This document shows, one piece after another, positions 28,101 through 37,871 of a DNA stretch of 64,000 bases (positions are counted from its first letter, which is position 1; each line of letters begins with the position of its first letter). The DNA comes from Pyrenophora tritici-repentis (lineage: Eukaryota > Ascomycota > Dothideomycetes > Pleosporales > Pleosporaceae): NCBI RefSeq assembly GCF_003171515.1, contig NC_089396.1:1798001-1862000 (forward strand), read 5' to 3'. The position numbers were made by a program, and so were the translations under genes. Under the pieces are notes generated by a model. That model saw only the letters and a program-made list of their open reading frames with translations, did not search any database and was not told the origin of the DNA.

Positions 28101-30517
28101 CGGCGTTTCCTCCGATTCCAGGCCGAACATCTGGGAGTCCGAATATCTTTGTCCTTCCGCAAGGTGGCGAGTGCAGCGGAATGTGTCGGTAGACATAAAC
28201 GGATAAAGGATTGTGGCTGACTAGCCGACCAGTAAGCAGTGTGATACCATGGTGAAAATTTTTATTCGCAGCGCCGGGACGGGTCGCGATGTTGGGGTTG
28301 CAAAATGTTGTTTCGTTTGACGAAATGTTGTCGCAAGGCTGTGGAGAGTTGCAGAAAGCCCCCGCGGTGTAGGAGGAGTGCCGATCTCGTCTCGGGTTAT
28401 CCTTGAAGCGAGCATGAGGGGCAGAATTTTGCGTAGATGCACGTGCATTTGTGTGCTAATACATATCGGCTCTAGCGCCACGAGGCTGCCAAGTACCTCC
28501 CGAGGTCACGTCCAATGCTGGCAGGTCTGACAATTCTCCGCTCACTAACTCGCAAAACACGTCAATCTTCCACAAAACACTTGACAATGGCGTCACGTTT
28601 CGAGCAGAGTACAGGACCGGTCCCAGACGACGCCTGACACATATCAACGACTAGACATGACAAAGATCCTAGTTTATCTCGAAGATCAGTCGGAGAGTAG
28701 CACCGTTGTTAAGCCGCAACGGTGTGTTTGTGGCTTACGGACCAGGGCGGCGAAGTCCCAACAAACACTCCCTCGCACTACCATTACCCCTCTACAGACA
28801 CCATTGTCTGCCGTCGTCGACCAGCCACGATCCGGTCAATTTGCGCTATACGATAGCTCCGGCGGCTGCGCATTAAGCAGGGTCTCCAGAGCCTCGCTCA
28901 GGGTCCATGCTGGAATTGTCTCCGGGCTTCGATAAGCCGTATTGGAATATTATGTGATAGATAGGCTAGGAGATGGGCGACAAGTCCACACTGCGGGCCG
29001 TTGGGAGGCTGCTGCAAGAGCCTGGGAAAAGTGACAACCGTGGAGACGGAGTCAAGACGACCATGTAGACAGGTGGGTGTTACGTGCATGCTTGCGCAAC
29101 TTTGCCGATCTATTCAACGAACGTGCATCTCTGGGCCGCAGTTGTGCGGAGATTCAGACTGCGGGGTGCGTTGACATGTACAGCACGCGACGGCGGTTGC
29201 TGCTCGACGTGCAGTGGCGCGACCAGGACAACCACTCAGCGGGGTGTTGGCCCCTCCAGCTGTCACATTTCCAGAACACCCTCAGGTATCTTGTGAGGGT
29301 CTCATCTACCCGATGTGCACCGCTCACCGAATTTCGTCCCTTTTTTTGGTGTGAAGACCGACAATGCGTACCACAATACTTCATGGACCCTGCGGCTCAA
29401 CTGAGACCCCCAAAGGTGATCAGGGTCCGTCAGGGTCCGGTGAACGCTGGATCTCGCACACCATCAATTGCCCGCGCCTACACCACCAGCAGGATATTCG
29501 TGGCATCAAATTCGCAAACCTATGGGGCCTGTCGGACATGGCCGATATGACATGAAACCTTTCATACTACCGGCCCACAAACTCTAGACTCCACTCTCCG
29601 CACCACCCTCCGGCTCTCTGCACTCCATGCTCCACTAGACATCCCCCTTCACATTGACCGTGGAGATTGAGATCTAATGATGGGCGGCGCGTGCACGCCA
29701 ATGCCCCACGGCGACTAGTCCACACAGCAAACTCGAACTGTTGAATGTGGGTCCCGCACTTTCACACCATCAACACCAGCCTTTCCACAAAAAAATGCAC
29801 TTGTTATTTTCACCATCTAATTCTCGACTAGCTATGCGCCAACCGTGCACCCAAGCATATCCACGTCCTCCGCCTCACCCCCACCTGAGGTAAGTCTTAC
29901 GCGCGCGGTGCGAAGGGATCCCTTCTCCCACCGCGGCGGTAGTGACAGTCGGGATTACTCGGGCTGGAACACTGGAACGCTTGACGGCCTGAAGCAACGG
30001 GGCACGGATGACAAGGCGCTAGGCTAAGGACTTGCGAGGAAGCGCGTCCGCTGCTGTGCGGGTGGATAGTTGAAGTGAGGATAGAGGATGGAGGGGATGT
30101 GCATGTGCAGTGCGGGTAGCATGTGGAGACTATCAACTCCGTGCACGTTTGGCAAGAGGAGGTGTGCGAATATTGAACATGTAGCGTTTTGGATTCGAGA
30201 AGAAAAGTCGAAACCTGCATCTGAAAGAAGGAATATGGCTGCTTCAAGCGGTGAAGGGGGAGGATTGCAGTGCAGTGTGACCTTTTTTTTTCCTTGCCAA
30301 CATGGATGCATTGATAGATAGATCATATGACACCGAGGTCGGCCTCTTATGTTTGACTGCCTGAGATGGTGGCTTTTAGATTCCCTGATCCCAGCATCAC
30401 ATGTGTATACCGACTTCGGTGGAGTTTACTATTTTCGCTCAAGTTGCTTACTTTGGAAAGAAAAGCATTGCGCATAGCATTGCATCCTTAAAATCAATCC
30501 TCCTGCTGACCTCCGTC
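22198..30517. other. Gene-poor stretch of about 8.3 kb
   Basis: I find no gene I can support here. All open frames are short, low in complexity or overlap on both strands. The first ~0.8 kb may be the long 5' leader and promoter of the CBM21 gene. Small tandem repeats occur: an ACTCAG hexamer run at about 23567-23588 followed by AAGCA-like repeats to about 23635, and three copies of GGAATGT near 25777-25797. Composition is not strikingly AT-rich, so this does not look like heavily mutated repeat DNA. It may hold non-coding RNAs or unrecognised multi-exon genes. Confidence 0.45.
23567..23635. repeat. Microsatellite run (ACTCAG then AAGCA-like units)
   Basis: About four tandem ACTCAG units are followed by imperfect AAGCAAGC/ACGCAAGC units. 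Simple-sequence DNA inside the gene-poor stretch; no coding role seen. Confidence 0.75.
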
Positions 30518-31275
30518 TTAGTCTAAAGCAACGTGTTCAACGCAGGCAACGTGATCATCTTGGTCGGTACGGCCGGCCACGTAAAGTTCAAAGTAGGTAA
30601 AGCGGTGATAAGAGGTAGGCTCGTTATGATAGGAGGAGGAGGACGGGGTAGTAACTGGCAGGGGTTGGGCCCGGGCTTGGGTGTCGGTAGGTAAAGGCTG
30701 CTACACTGATTACTGTGTTAACCCCTTTGTTCAATGCGCACTGGCCGATAAGAAAGAGAAAGAGATGGTGGCTTACGATGCGAGTCGGGTATGCACACCC
30801 GCCAGCAGCCTGCATGTAGCATTGATATGAGAAGTTTTCCTCAAAGTGGCAGCGCTGTGTAGATGGGTGAGACGTCAGTATACCTCGTATCCATCGTATC
30901 TTTCATGTCCGTCATGAAGCACGGCTTACTTACCTGCAGCGCGTCGGTTGCCCAGCACGGGTACAAGGCCGTGGCCAAATTACACTTGCATGCCTTTGTG
31001 AAGATGGGGATGGGTTCAGTGTGGGGTCTCCGCCTGGAGCTGGTGCTGTTCAGCACCACTGCGCCCTTATCATCATCATCATCATCATCTGGGTCAATTG
31101 TTGGTACGGCAGTGACTGGAATGTTGAGTGACGTTGAATCCGGGATCGTGGTCGTCGATGCGGGGAAGATGTCTGTGAGGGGTGCAGCTGGCGTTGACAG
31201 GTCCTCGATCTCTTGGGGGCAGGGGAATGCTGTTGCCAGCGCGGCCAAGACACTGATGCAGAGCAAGACACGCAT
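30518..31275 (-). CDS. Small secreted cysteine-containing protein, unknown family
   Basis: Exons 31275-30934, 30854-30777 and 30700-30518 join at phase 0 to 200 aa. MRVLLCISVLAALATAF is a clear signal peptide. The mature part has a Thr/Pro/Ser-rich segment, an aspartate run (DPDDDDDDDKG, encoded by a GAT repeat), then a Cys-rich core: CKC, YPCW, RCHFEENFSYQCYM and GGCAYP, then a Pro/Ser linker and a tail with FTYFELYVAGR and VACVEH. Eight Cys follow the signal peptide, enough for four disulfides. Intron 1 starts GTAAGTAAG; intron 2 starts GTAAGC and ends at GTGTAG. The last exon is the least certain, though its 60 codons read as natural protein. No known domain is recognised; CFEM was considered but spacing does not fit. 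Confidence 0.62.
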
Positions 31276-32868
31276 ATCGACAGTCTAAGCAGTGAAACAA
31301 GGCAAAGGGAAATAATGCTCTGCGTTAGGACTGTAATTGCTACTTGATCATTTCTTGCTTCGCCTACAAGTAACGTTGCTATGTAGTACACATTCTGAGG
31401 TCTATATTGCAATATCGTGGTTGCTAAATGAATATCAGCAGGAACCCGTCTGGCAGTCCTATGCCATTGACCCAACAAAGCCTTCTTTCTATCAACTTGC
31501 AACAGCTATCGATATTGTGTACGATCTGGAGCTATACTTGGCAACAGAAGCATTATCTAAAATTGCCAGAGAGGAGTTCACCGCGTTGCTACTCTATGGT
31601 GATTGAGCATGATGAGGCTAGAGAAGCTGATTGGCTGTCTTGTGAACTCTTAATTTGGAACGATATATCCATACGCGACCCAACAATTTGCCTAAAGTAT
31701 TGGCTCGTGGGCGTCGTCACACAATAGACATACGCAACCGTCGTGAATAGTCAACACACGATTGCTAGTCCGTTAGGCCCGATGTCACCCTTTAGTCCAA
31801 ATGACGTGCGATCGGTACCGTCGCACGAAGCGGAAAGGGTTCGGGTTGCGTCATCTCTTGCATCTACGAGATCTTCATGCCTCTCAAATCTGTGTGGTGG
31901 TTTTGATATGACGACGCCCCAAGTCTAACACTCAATGTGTTGAGCGAATCAGTCTGGGGCGTAGATGGCCCAGGCTATTGCTTGTGGCGTACACTTGACG
32001 CCGAGCTTGGCTCGAAGCAGCCCACTGGCTTGCGAAAGACCCTTTTAGGACCTCTTTCCGGAGGGGTAGTGCTTGGATGCGATCGCAACCCTGTCCTCAA
32101 CATGTGAAACTATGCGTTGCGAGCTGCACCTCGCTGATCAGGGTCTTGTAACGATGTCGGCCGCTTGTGTCTTGGGAAAGAGGGGTCCAGGTCCTTTGTT
32201 TGGATCATGTTTGCGCAAAGGGTGTGTAAGCTTGTGAGGTGGTATGTCACGCCTTCTCCACCATCAGCAACGCCGTGCAGGCGAAACTGTGGAGACGGAA
32301 TTCCCACCGCTCGAGGCAGTAAAGGCGTCTGGTGGAGTGATGTGCGAGTGTGCAAATCTTGCGAAATGCATTTGGTAATAAAATTGGCAATGGCTGATGG
32401 TCTGGGTTTGGTGGTACATTGAGGTACTTGGAGGTACTTCGGACTTTTCGGGGCGTTATGCACTACTCGTGCGACGCTGGCTGTGCGCGGGTTAGGCTGC
32501 GATATCATGTGCTGCAAAGGCGTGCTGGGATGACTCCAATGCCAAACATTCGCCGCAAAGCTGAGCTGTGTAAGCAAAACATCCGTCCGCTTTCGGCGAG
32601 GGTGAAGCTTGTAGCACTGTGACGGTGTTGCGTACACGACTTTTCGGTGCGCCTTAGTAATCCAAGCATGTGATTTGGTGGCTAGTCAGAGCTTGGACCT
32701 ATGACGGAGTTCGCGATGTTGGACTTTACGATATTGTCAAACGTCAGTCACGACGTCGCGTCAACACATGACACAGGATTAGTAAGTTTGCGGTATCTAT
32801 GGCACAACCTATGCCATCCTGTAACCTACAGCTCCTGACTTGCTTCTCCAGGACCTTAGACTGCAACA
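31276..32868. other. Intergenic region, 1.6 kb
   Basis: Promoters of the secreted-protein gene (left) and the BolA gene (right) must lie here as the two diverge. No gene, RNA or repeat recognised. Confidence 0.5.
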
Positions 32869-33593
32869 ATGGCACCATCCAGGGCCCTTCTGCTTCGCCG
32901 TCTAACTTCCGTAGCCGGAACTCCGTTCTCACGAGCAGGCTCGCGCCTTGTCACAATATCCGCATCCAGACTGCATAGTACACAGCAAGTCTCAGCCCTA
33001 CGACCCAGCCTATCGCAACAGACACGGTTCGCCATACCTTGCATCCGGGCGTATTCGCAATCAGCAAACACAACCCCGCAGGCGCCGGATTACCTGAACG
33101 AGGCCGAGCTGCACGTCTTCAATAAAATACAAGCCGAGCTGGAACCCGTGAAGCTAGAGGTATGCACCGCTTCCCCGCGTTGTCGTCTCCGGAGATTGCG
33201 CATATGCGAACATAGGAGCGTGTTACTTTTGTAATACCGGTATCTTTTACCGATGACTGCACTGCGAGCATGCACGTCATATGAGAAGCATAGCGCCGAG
33301 TATCGTGAGACGCAACGCACAACATATCTGCCGAGACACGGAGGCCAATATGAGCAAACACCATCGGCATGCCGAACCAATCAGTGATGCCCCGAACCGG
33401 GACTTTAGCTAACAATATATGCATGTAGGTCCAAGATATCAGCGGCGGATGCGGGTCAATGTATGCGATTGAGGTTGAGTCACCAAAGTTCAAGGGCTTG
33501 ACTGTGATCAAGCAGCACAAAATGGTCAATGAGGTGTTGAAGGACGAGATTAAGAGCTGGCATGGTGTGCAATTGCGGACAAAGGCTGCTTGA
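32869..33593 (+). CDS. BolA-like protein, mitochondrial (BOL3 type)
   Basis: Two exons (32869-33159 and 33429-33593) join at phase 0 to 151 aa. The N terminus (MAPSRALLLRRLTSVAG..., Arg/Ser-rich, no acidic residues for more than 60 residues) is a mitochondrial targeting region. The BolA domain runs from about residue 75 to the end: EAELHVFNKIQAELEP, then VQDISGGCGSMYAIEVESP, and VIKQHKMVNEVLKDEIK with the conserved His that ligates the cluster with a glutaredoxin partner. Mitochondrial BolA proteins help deliver 4Fe-4S clusters to client enzymes. The only intron, 269 nt, splits the domain and is long for this genome. Confidence 0.9.
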
Positions 33594-34104
33594 AGCGCAT
33601 TGCGGGGAATCAATGTGTAACCATTGTATTATTACACCACAATGTATAGTGTTATTCCATATCGAGTAAAACAAAAGCGGTCAGCTAAAGAGTGCTACAA
33701 TGATAGTCGACAGGAATGACGGCCCCGCCAATCTCAGAACTTAGATCAGATACAAGAAAAGCCAGTATACTGGCATGCAATTGAGGCTGGACTAGCCCGA
33801 CTCTGTCTTATCCAACTTGCTTAGCTTGTGGATAAGCTTCACGAGTGCCAACCCTTCTAGTTCAAACTTCGTTTGATCGATGGACGATAGGATGTTTGTG
33901 CTCACGCCTATGAATTGTCAGAGCTCTTCTTAGATGACACGTTAAGAATGAGCTCATCTTAGTACTAGGAGAAAATGTGTTGTAGTGAATGCGATCTGCC
34001 CGATATTGGAAGGCGACCTGTTTCGTTGCTCCGATCTACAAGTCTGTCAGTTGCTATGCTCGACATGTAGGACAGCGGATCTTACAAATCCAGGTTTGCT
34101 TCGT

Positions 34105-34112
34105 GTATACGA
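34105..34112. repeat. Target-site duplication of hAT element 1 (left)
   Basis: GTATACGA directly precedes the left terminus and recurs exactly at 37192-37199 after the right terminus. Eight bp is the hAT hallmark. Confidence 0.93.
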
Positions 34113-34315
34113 CAGAGTTGCTATCAGTCAGTTCAGTCAGTCCGGAGCTCTCTGGACTGACTGAACTGACGTCCTGAGGTCACTGAACTGGACTGGACTG
34201 ACTGCCAAGACTTTTCAATTAAACTAAAACTGACTGACTGAACTGACGTCGCCGCGGCCTGCGGACTGACTGGACTGACTGAACTGAGTTACCTGACGTC
34301 GAACTGAGATAAATG
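34113..34315. repeat. Subterminal repeat cluster, left end of hAT copy 1
   Basis: Many direct and inverted copies of CAGTTCAGTCAGTCC-like units; the outer pair (34128-34170) could fold as a hairpin around GGAGCTCTCTGG. In hAT elements such repeats are transposase binding sites. Confidence 0.8.
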
Positions 34316-36790
34316 CTCCTGTACTTTTGAGATTTCTTCCTCTGATAGTGTGCGCGCTAGCCCAGAAGCTGAGGTAGTTGTTGGCTGTATACCAAGCCTC
34401 TTCCAGCTCTTCAAGCTCTGCAAAGCTGAAATAAGCTCTGGCTTCATATGGAGTCTCCGGGTGCCTAACATGTCGCCAAGCTCGCTGAAAGTCCGCTCAC
34501 AGTCTGCCGCTGCTGCTGGTATTGTTAGGACGTCAATAGCGAACTTTGAGAGTATAGGGAACTGCCCAGCAACTGACTCCCAGTATAGAAGCGGATTAAG
34601 AGACAGCCAATCCTCCTCAGCTAACGCTGGTTGCCGCTTCCATATCTCATACTCATCCTCAGCAAGGCTTGCCTCTAACTGCCGTGTGCTTTGCTCAATT
34701 GACGACTGTAGAAAAGCTGATCGCGACGTTGAAATCCCTAGCCGGGGCTTCTTACGCGGCGGCGTTACAGTGTGAGCTGAAGTGGCTGCAGAGTCCTTCC
34801 GCCCCTGCCACATGCGCAGGAATGCCCGGTGGTTATTGTCAAGCCAGCCGTCGCGATAGTGGACACCGTCACGGGCAGTGACATGGGTGTCAGGCACCTT
34901 CCAGAGCGCTGAGAGGTGGTGTTTGTAGTGCGGGTGTAGTATTGTAGCAGTGTAGTAGACAGGCGCGTTATCGAATTTTGCGTAGTACTCAGCAAGCTTA
35001 CAATGCGCAAGGTTAACGTTTGTAATAAGATGATCTTCAGGCGCATCTAGATCTTCGTAATTTACATCCTTAAGGCGGTCTTTGAGAGCCTCAAGCTGGT
35101 CAAGAAGCCACTCAAACGTTACTAGAACTTCCCATATAGCGCCGTGTCGGCCGTGTCGGCCGCGACCTTCAAGTAGCCGTGTAGCTTCGGCAAATGGCTC
35201 AAGGAGTCGAATGTATTCTGTTATTGTCGCCCAGTCCTTGCCGTTTAGACCCCCTTCGCGTATATATAACCGTGGCTGGGCAGCAGGGAGCTGCTCACGA
35301 TTCTTCCGGCGTCGTGAGGTTGCTGTTGCAGCACTATGCTCCTCAAGTTTACACTCAATATAGCCATCGATAGGGCCGTGTAGCTCAGCTGCACGGACAA
35401 ACGTGTTGAAATAGCTATTCCAGCGTGTCTTAACAGGCTTCACAAGCTGCCGGATGTGGGGTGTAACACCTAGAGACTCTGCCTCCTCGCACTGTAGGCG
35501 CTCTAGTAGTTGTCGAGTTTGAGGCGTACAGATAGACGCAATCACGTCAAAGAGGACGCCAACAGGACCGTATTTGCGCCACTCATCCATGTACTTCTCC
35601 TCTTCCTCAAGGTGTGCGGCTTCATTCTCGTACGCGCTACGGTCTTTGCCCCAAATTACTAATTGTGCGCTTAGGTTGAGTATATGGCAGCAGCACCGCA
35701 GCCGCCGCTCGCTTGCGATAAAGCCAAACTCCTCTGCTAAGGACTCAACTGCAGTATCATTGTTACTTGCGTTGTCAAGCACAAAGTACCCAACCCTCGC
35801 GTTGTCAACGCCAAATAGCCGAAGTATTGTTGTTGCTGCAGCGGCAATATTATTGCCAGTGTGCGCCCCGTGTAGCTCAGGCAACCCAAGCAGGTGGTCA
35901 ACTAGCTTGCCCTCGCTGTTAAGGTAATGTACGCAGAGGCCAGTAAAAGCATACTGCCCACCAGTTGAAGTCCAGTTGTCGAATGACACGTGTATAAGCG
36001 ACCGGGCTTCGCGAAGGTAGTTGGCAACAGCTGGTATGTATGTATTGTACTCAGTAATAATATGATCGTGGAGCGTTTGGTGGCTACGCCAAAGGAGAGC
36101 TTCGGCTAGCGGGCTCACGGCCGCAATCATGGCTCGAAACTGCGGCGTTTCTATTACGCGAAGGCTCTGGTTGTCCGCGACTACCCAGTCCTTCAGCGCG
36201 TCCTGAAATCGAGAGGTTGAAAAGCTTGCTGCCATCTCGTTTGCTACCTCTTGCGATACTTCTATCCCTTTAGACCTCATAATATGTACTTGGGACTTTG
36301 CGAGCGCGCCCATAATATTGCCCTCCCGGCTAGCAATTGGTACAGGTCCGTTAGGTCCGTGTGAGTGTCCAGGCTTGTTGCTTGAGAGGTGTCGGCCGGC
36401 GTTTGTAGTGCTGTCAGCCTCGTAGCAAGCCTCCTGCTTCCGTCGTTGATGGCAGTACCGGCAAAGCCAGTAGTTTTTCTTGTACTTGCGGTGCCAGACG
36501 GCCCAGCCGTGGCGGTAGATCCAGCTTTTTGGCCCACCGCGACTATTACGCTCAACCTGGCGCCGCTCAAGATACGGCACACGCTTAAAATCAAGCCCGT
36601 CGTAATTGTCGTCGTCGTCGTCGTCGTCGCCGTCGTTGGGGAAGTCCGCCTGTACTGCCAAGGGCTCATCAGCCTGGGCCTCGCTCGCAGTATCGCCAAC
36701 AGTAGGCGCGTTTGATAGCGATGGTAGAGGAGAATTGCGCTTGTCGCATTCTACAAGGCGGCGAAGGCCTGAATTAGAGGGAGTAGACAT
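34289..36790 (-). CDS. hAT family transposase (copy 1, intact)
   Basis: An uninterrupted 833-aa transposase. The start at 36790 (MSTPSNSGLRRLV) is the first ATG and matches copy 2. A BED-type zinc finger lies at about residues 85-145 (CRYCHQRR ... GRHLSSNKPGHSHG; paired Cys and His). The RNase-H-like core begins near residue 270 with VSFDNWTSTGG, the first candidate catalytic Asp, and YFVLDNASNNDTA, the second. The C-terminal hAT dimerisation domain carries IPAAAADCERTFSELGDMLG near residue 770. A GAC repeat encodes an aspartate run near residue 60. It cuts and pastes the element by binding the terminal repeats. Confidence 0.95.
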   Translation of the reverse strand: MSTPSNSGLRRLVECDKRNSPLPSLSNAPTVGDTASEAQADEPLAVQADFPNDGDDDDDDDNYDGLDFKRVPYLERRQVERNSRGGPKSWIYRHGWAVWHRKYKKNYWLCRYCHQRRKQEACYEADSTTNAGRHLSSNKPGHSHGPNGPVPIASREGNIMGALAKSQVHIMRSKGIEVSQEVANEMAASFSTSRFQDALKDWVVADNQSLRVIETPQFRAMIAAVSPLAEALLWRSHQTLHDHIITEYNTYIPAVANYLREARSLIHVSFDNWTSTGGQYAFTGLCVHYLNSEGKLVDHLLGLPELHGAHTGNNIAAAATTILRLFGVDNARVGYFVLDNASNNDTAVESLAEEFGFIASERRLRCCCHILNLSAQLVIWGKDRSAYENEAAHLEEEEKYMDEWRKYGPVGVLFDVIASICTPQTRQLLERLQCEEAESLGVTPHIRQLVKPVKTRWNSYFNTFVRAAELHGPIDGYIECKLEEHSAATATSRRRKNREQLPAAQPRLYIREGGLNGKDWATITEYIRLLEPFAEATRLLEGRGRHGRHGAIWEVLVTFEWLLDQLEALKDRLKDVNYEDLDAPEDHLITNVNLAHCKLAEYYAKFDNAPVYYTATILHPHYKHHLSALWKVPDTHVTARDGVHYRDGWLDNNHRAFLRMWQGRKDSAATSAHTVTPPRKKPRLGISTSRSAFLQSSIEQSTRQLEASLAEDEYEIWKRQPALAEEDWLSLNPLLYWESVAGQFPILSKFAIDVLTIPAAAADCERTFSELGDMLGTRRLHMKPELISALQSLKSWKRLGIQPTTTSASGLARTLSEEEISKVQEHLSQFDVR

Positions 36791-37044
36791 GAAGTACACC
36801 AAGAAGTATTATGGCAACAGTAGTCTAGCGTCGTGTGTATAGCAGACGCGACGCGACGCGACGCGAAAGGCTTACTAGGTGCGCACCGGGTAGCGCATTT
36901 CCGCAAACTCTAATTAGCTTAAAGCTAGATGCTTTAACTTATATAGGATTAGTGTCTTTATATCTAGGACTAGCGCGGCTTCGAAGCCGCACTAAATGTG
37001 GCTTTCACAACTCTAAAATACTGCTTTAAAAACAGCTAACGTCA

Positions 37045-37191
37045 GTCTAACGTCAGTCAGTTCAGTCAGTCTGGAGGCTTCTGAACTGACTGGACTGACG
37101 TCCAGCTGCCTCAAGAACTGACTGACTGAACTGAGTCTTGGCAGTCAGTTCAGTCAGTTCGAACTGAGTTACCTGACTGATAGCAAGTCTG
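37045..37191. repeat. Subterminal repeat cluster, right end of hAT copy 1
   Basis: Repeated GTCAGTTCAGTCAG and complement units up to the terminus, mirroring the left end. Confidence 0.8.
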
Positions 37192-37199
37192 GTATACGA
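37192..37199. repeat. Target-site duplication of hAT element 1 (right)
   Basis: GTATACGA, identical to 34105-34112; its complement covers the SDR catalytic Tyr codon. Confidence 0.93.
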
Positions 37200-37454
37200 A
37201 ACCACACTCGCCTGCTTTGCTGGAGATACTTACTAAGCTCCTGCCGCCGGCTTTGATCATATAGGTACAGCCATTTCGCATCAGACTTACAGGCGCGGTC
37301 AGGTTTGTGGCGAATACATGGTCCCAATGCTCATCTGGAAGTATATCGACATCGTTTACAGTGTCCATGACTCCTACAATATTGAGTAGGCCATTTATCC
37401 TTCCCAGTGCTGCAACTGTCCTCCTCGATGATCTTTCTTGGGGCCCATAGATGG

Positions 37455-37462
37455 GTAACGTC
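37455..37462. repeat. Target-site duplication of hAT element 2 (left)
   Basis: GTAACGTC precedes the left terminus and recurs at 40558-40565. Confidence 0.95.
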
Positions 37463-37615
37463 CAGACTTGCTATCAGTCAGTCTACTCAGTTCAGTCAGT
37501 CTTCGTTCCGTCCGGATATCAGTTCAGTCAGTCCGGAGGCCTCTAGATAATAGTTCAGTCAGTCCAGAGACCTCTGGACTGACTGAACTGACTGAATAGG
37601 ACTGAATAGGACTGA
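37463..37615. repeat. Subterminal repeat cluster, left end of hAT copy 2
   Basis: Direct and inverted GTTCAGTCAGTCC units, including a pair around 37540-37590 able to form a hairpin and three AGGACTGAAT-like units. Confidence 0.78.
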
Positions 37616-37871
37616 ATCTAGCTCTTTGAAGCCGTGTTTTGCAGTCACGATAGCAACTTCTAGTATTGCTTAGAACACGGCTTGTCGCTGCAACTAAGAC
37701 AGACGCTAGTCTTAAATAGGAAAACGCTTGTCTCGTTTAGGTTAGAAATAATACCCGAGCCAATTACACTCTGCTAATTGCGCTAGGGCCACATAGCAGC
37801 CTTAACGCGTCGCGCCTACTCTAGCAAACTAATGCTACAACACTCTAGCCACAAATAATTTAGTGTACTTC

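Larger units (their letters stand above)
34113..37191 (-). mobile_element. hAT DNA transposon, copy 1 (3079 bp, appears complete)
   Basis: Termini are CAGAGTTGCTATCAGTCAG on the left and the complement of CAGACTTGCTATCAGTCAG on the right, an 18-of-19 inverted match, with a perfect 8-bp target duplication. Subterminal regions at both ends are packed with repeats of TCAGTTCAGTCAGTCC and its complement. The single gene inside is uninterrupted. The element sits in an SDR gene and lies opposite in orientation to copy 2, only about 270 bp away. With intact ends and an open transposase it could be recently active. Confidence 0.93.

Noticed and set aside
31072..31092. ATC/GAT trinucleotide run considered as a CRISPR-like or regulatory repeat
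   Set aside because: It is a simple repeat that encodes the aspartate run of the secreted protein; there are no spacers.
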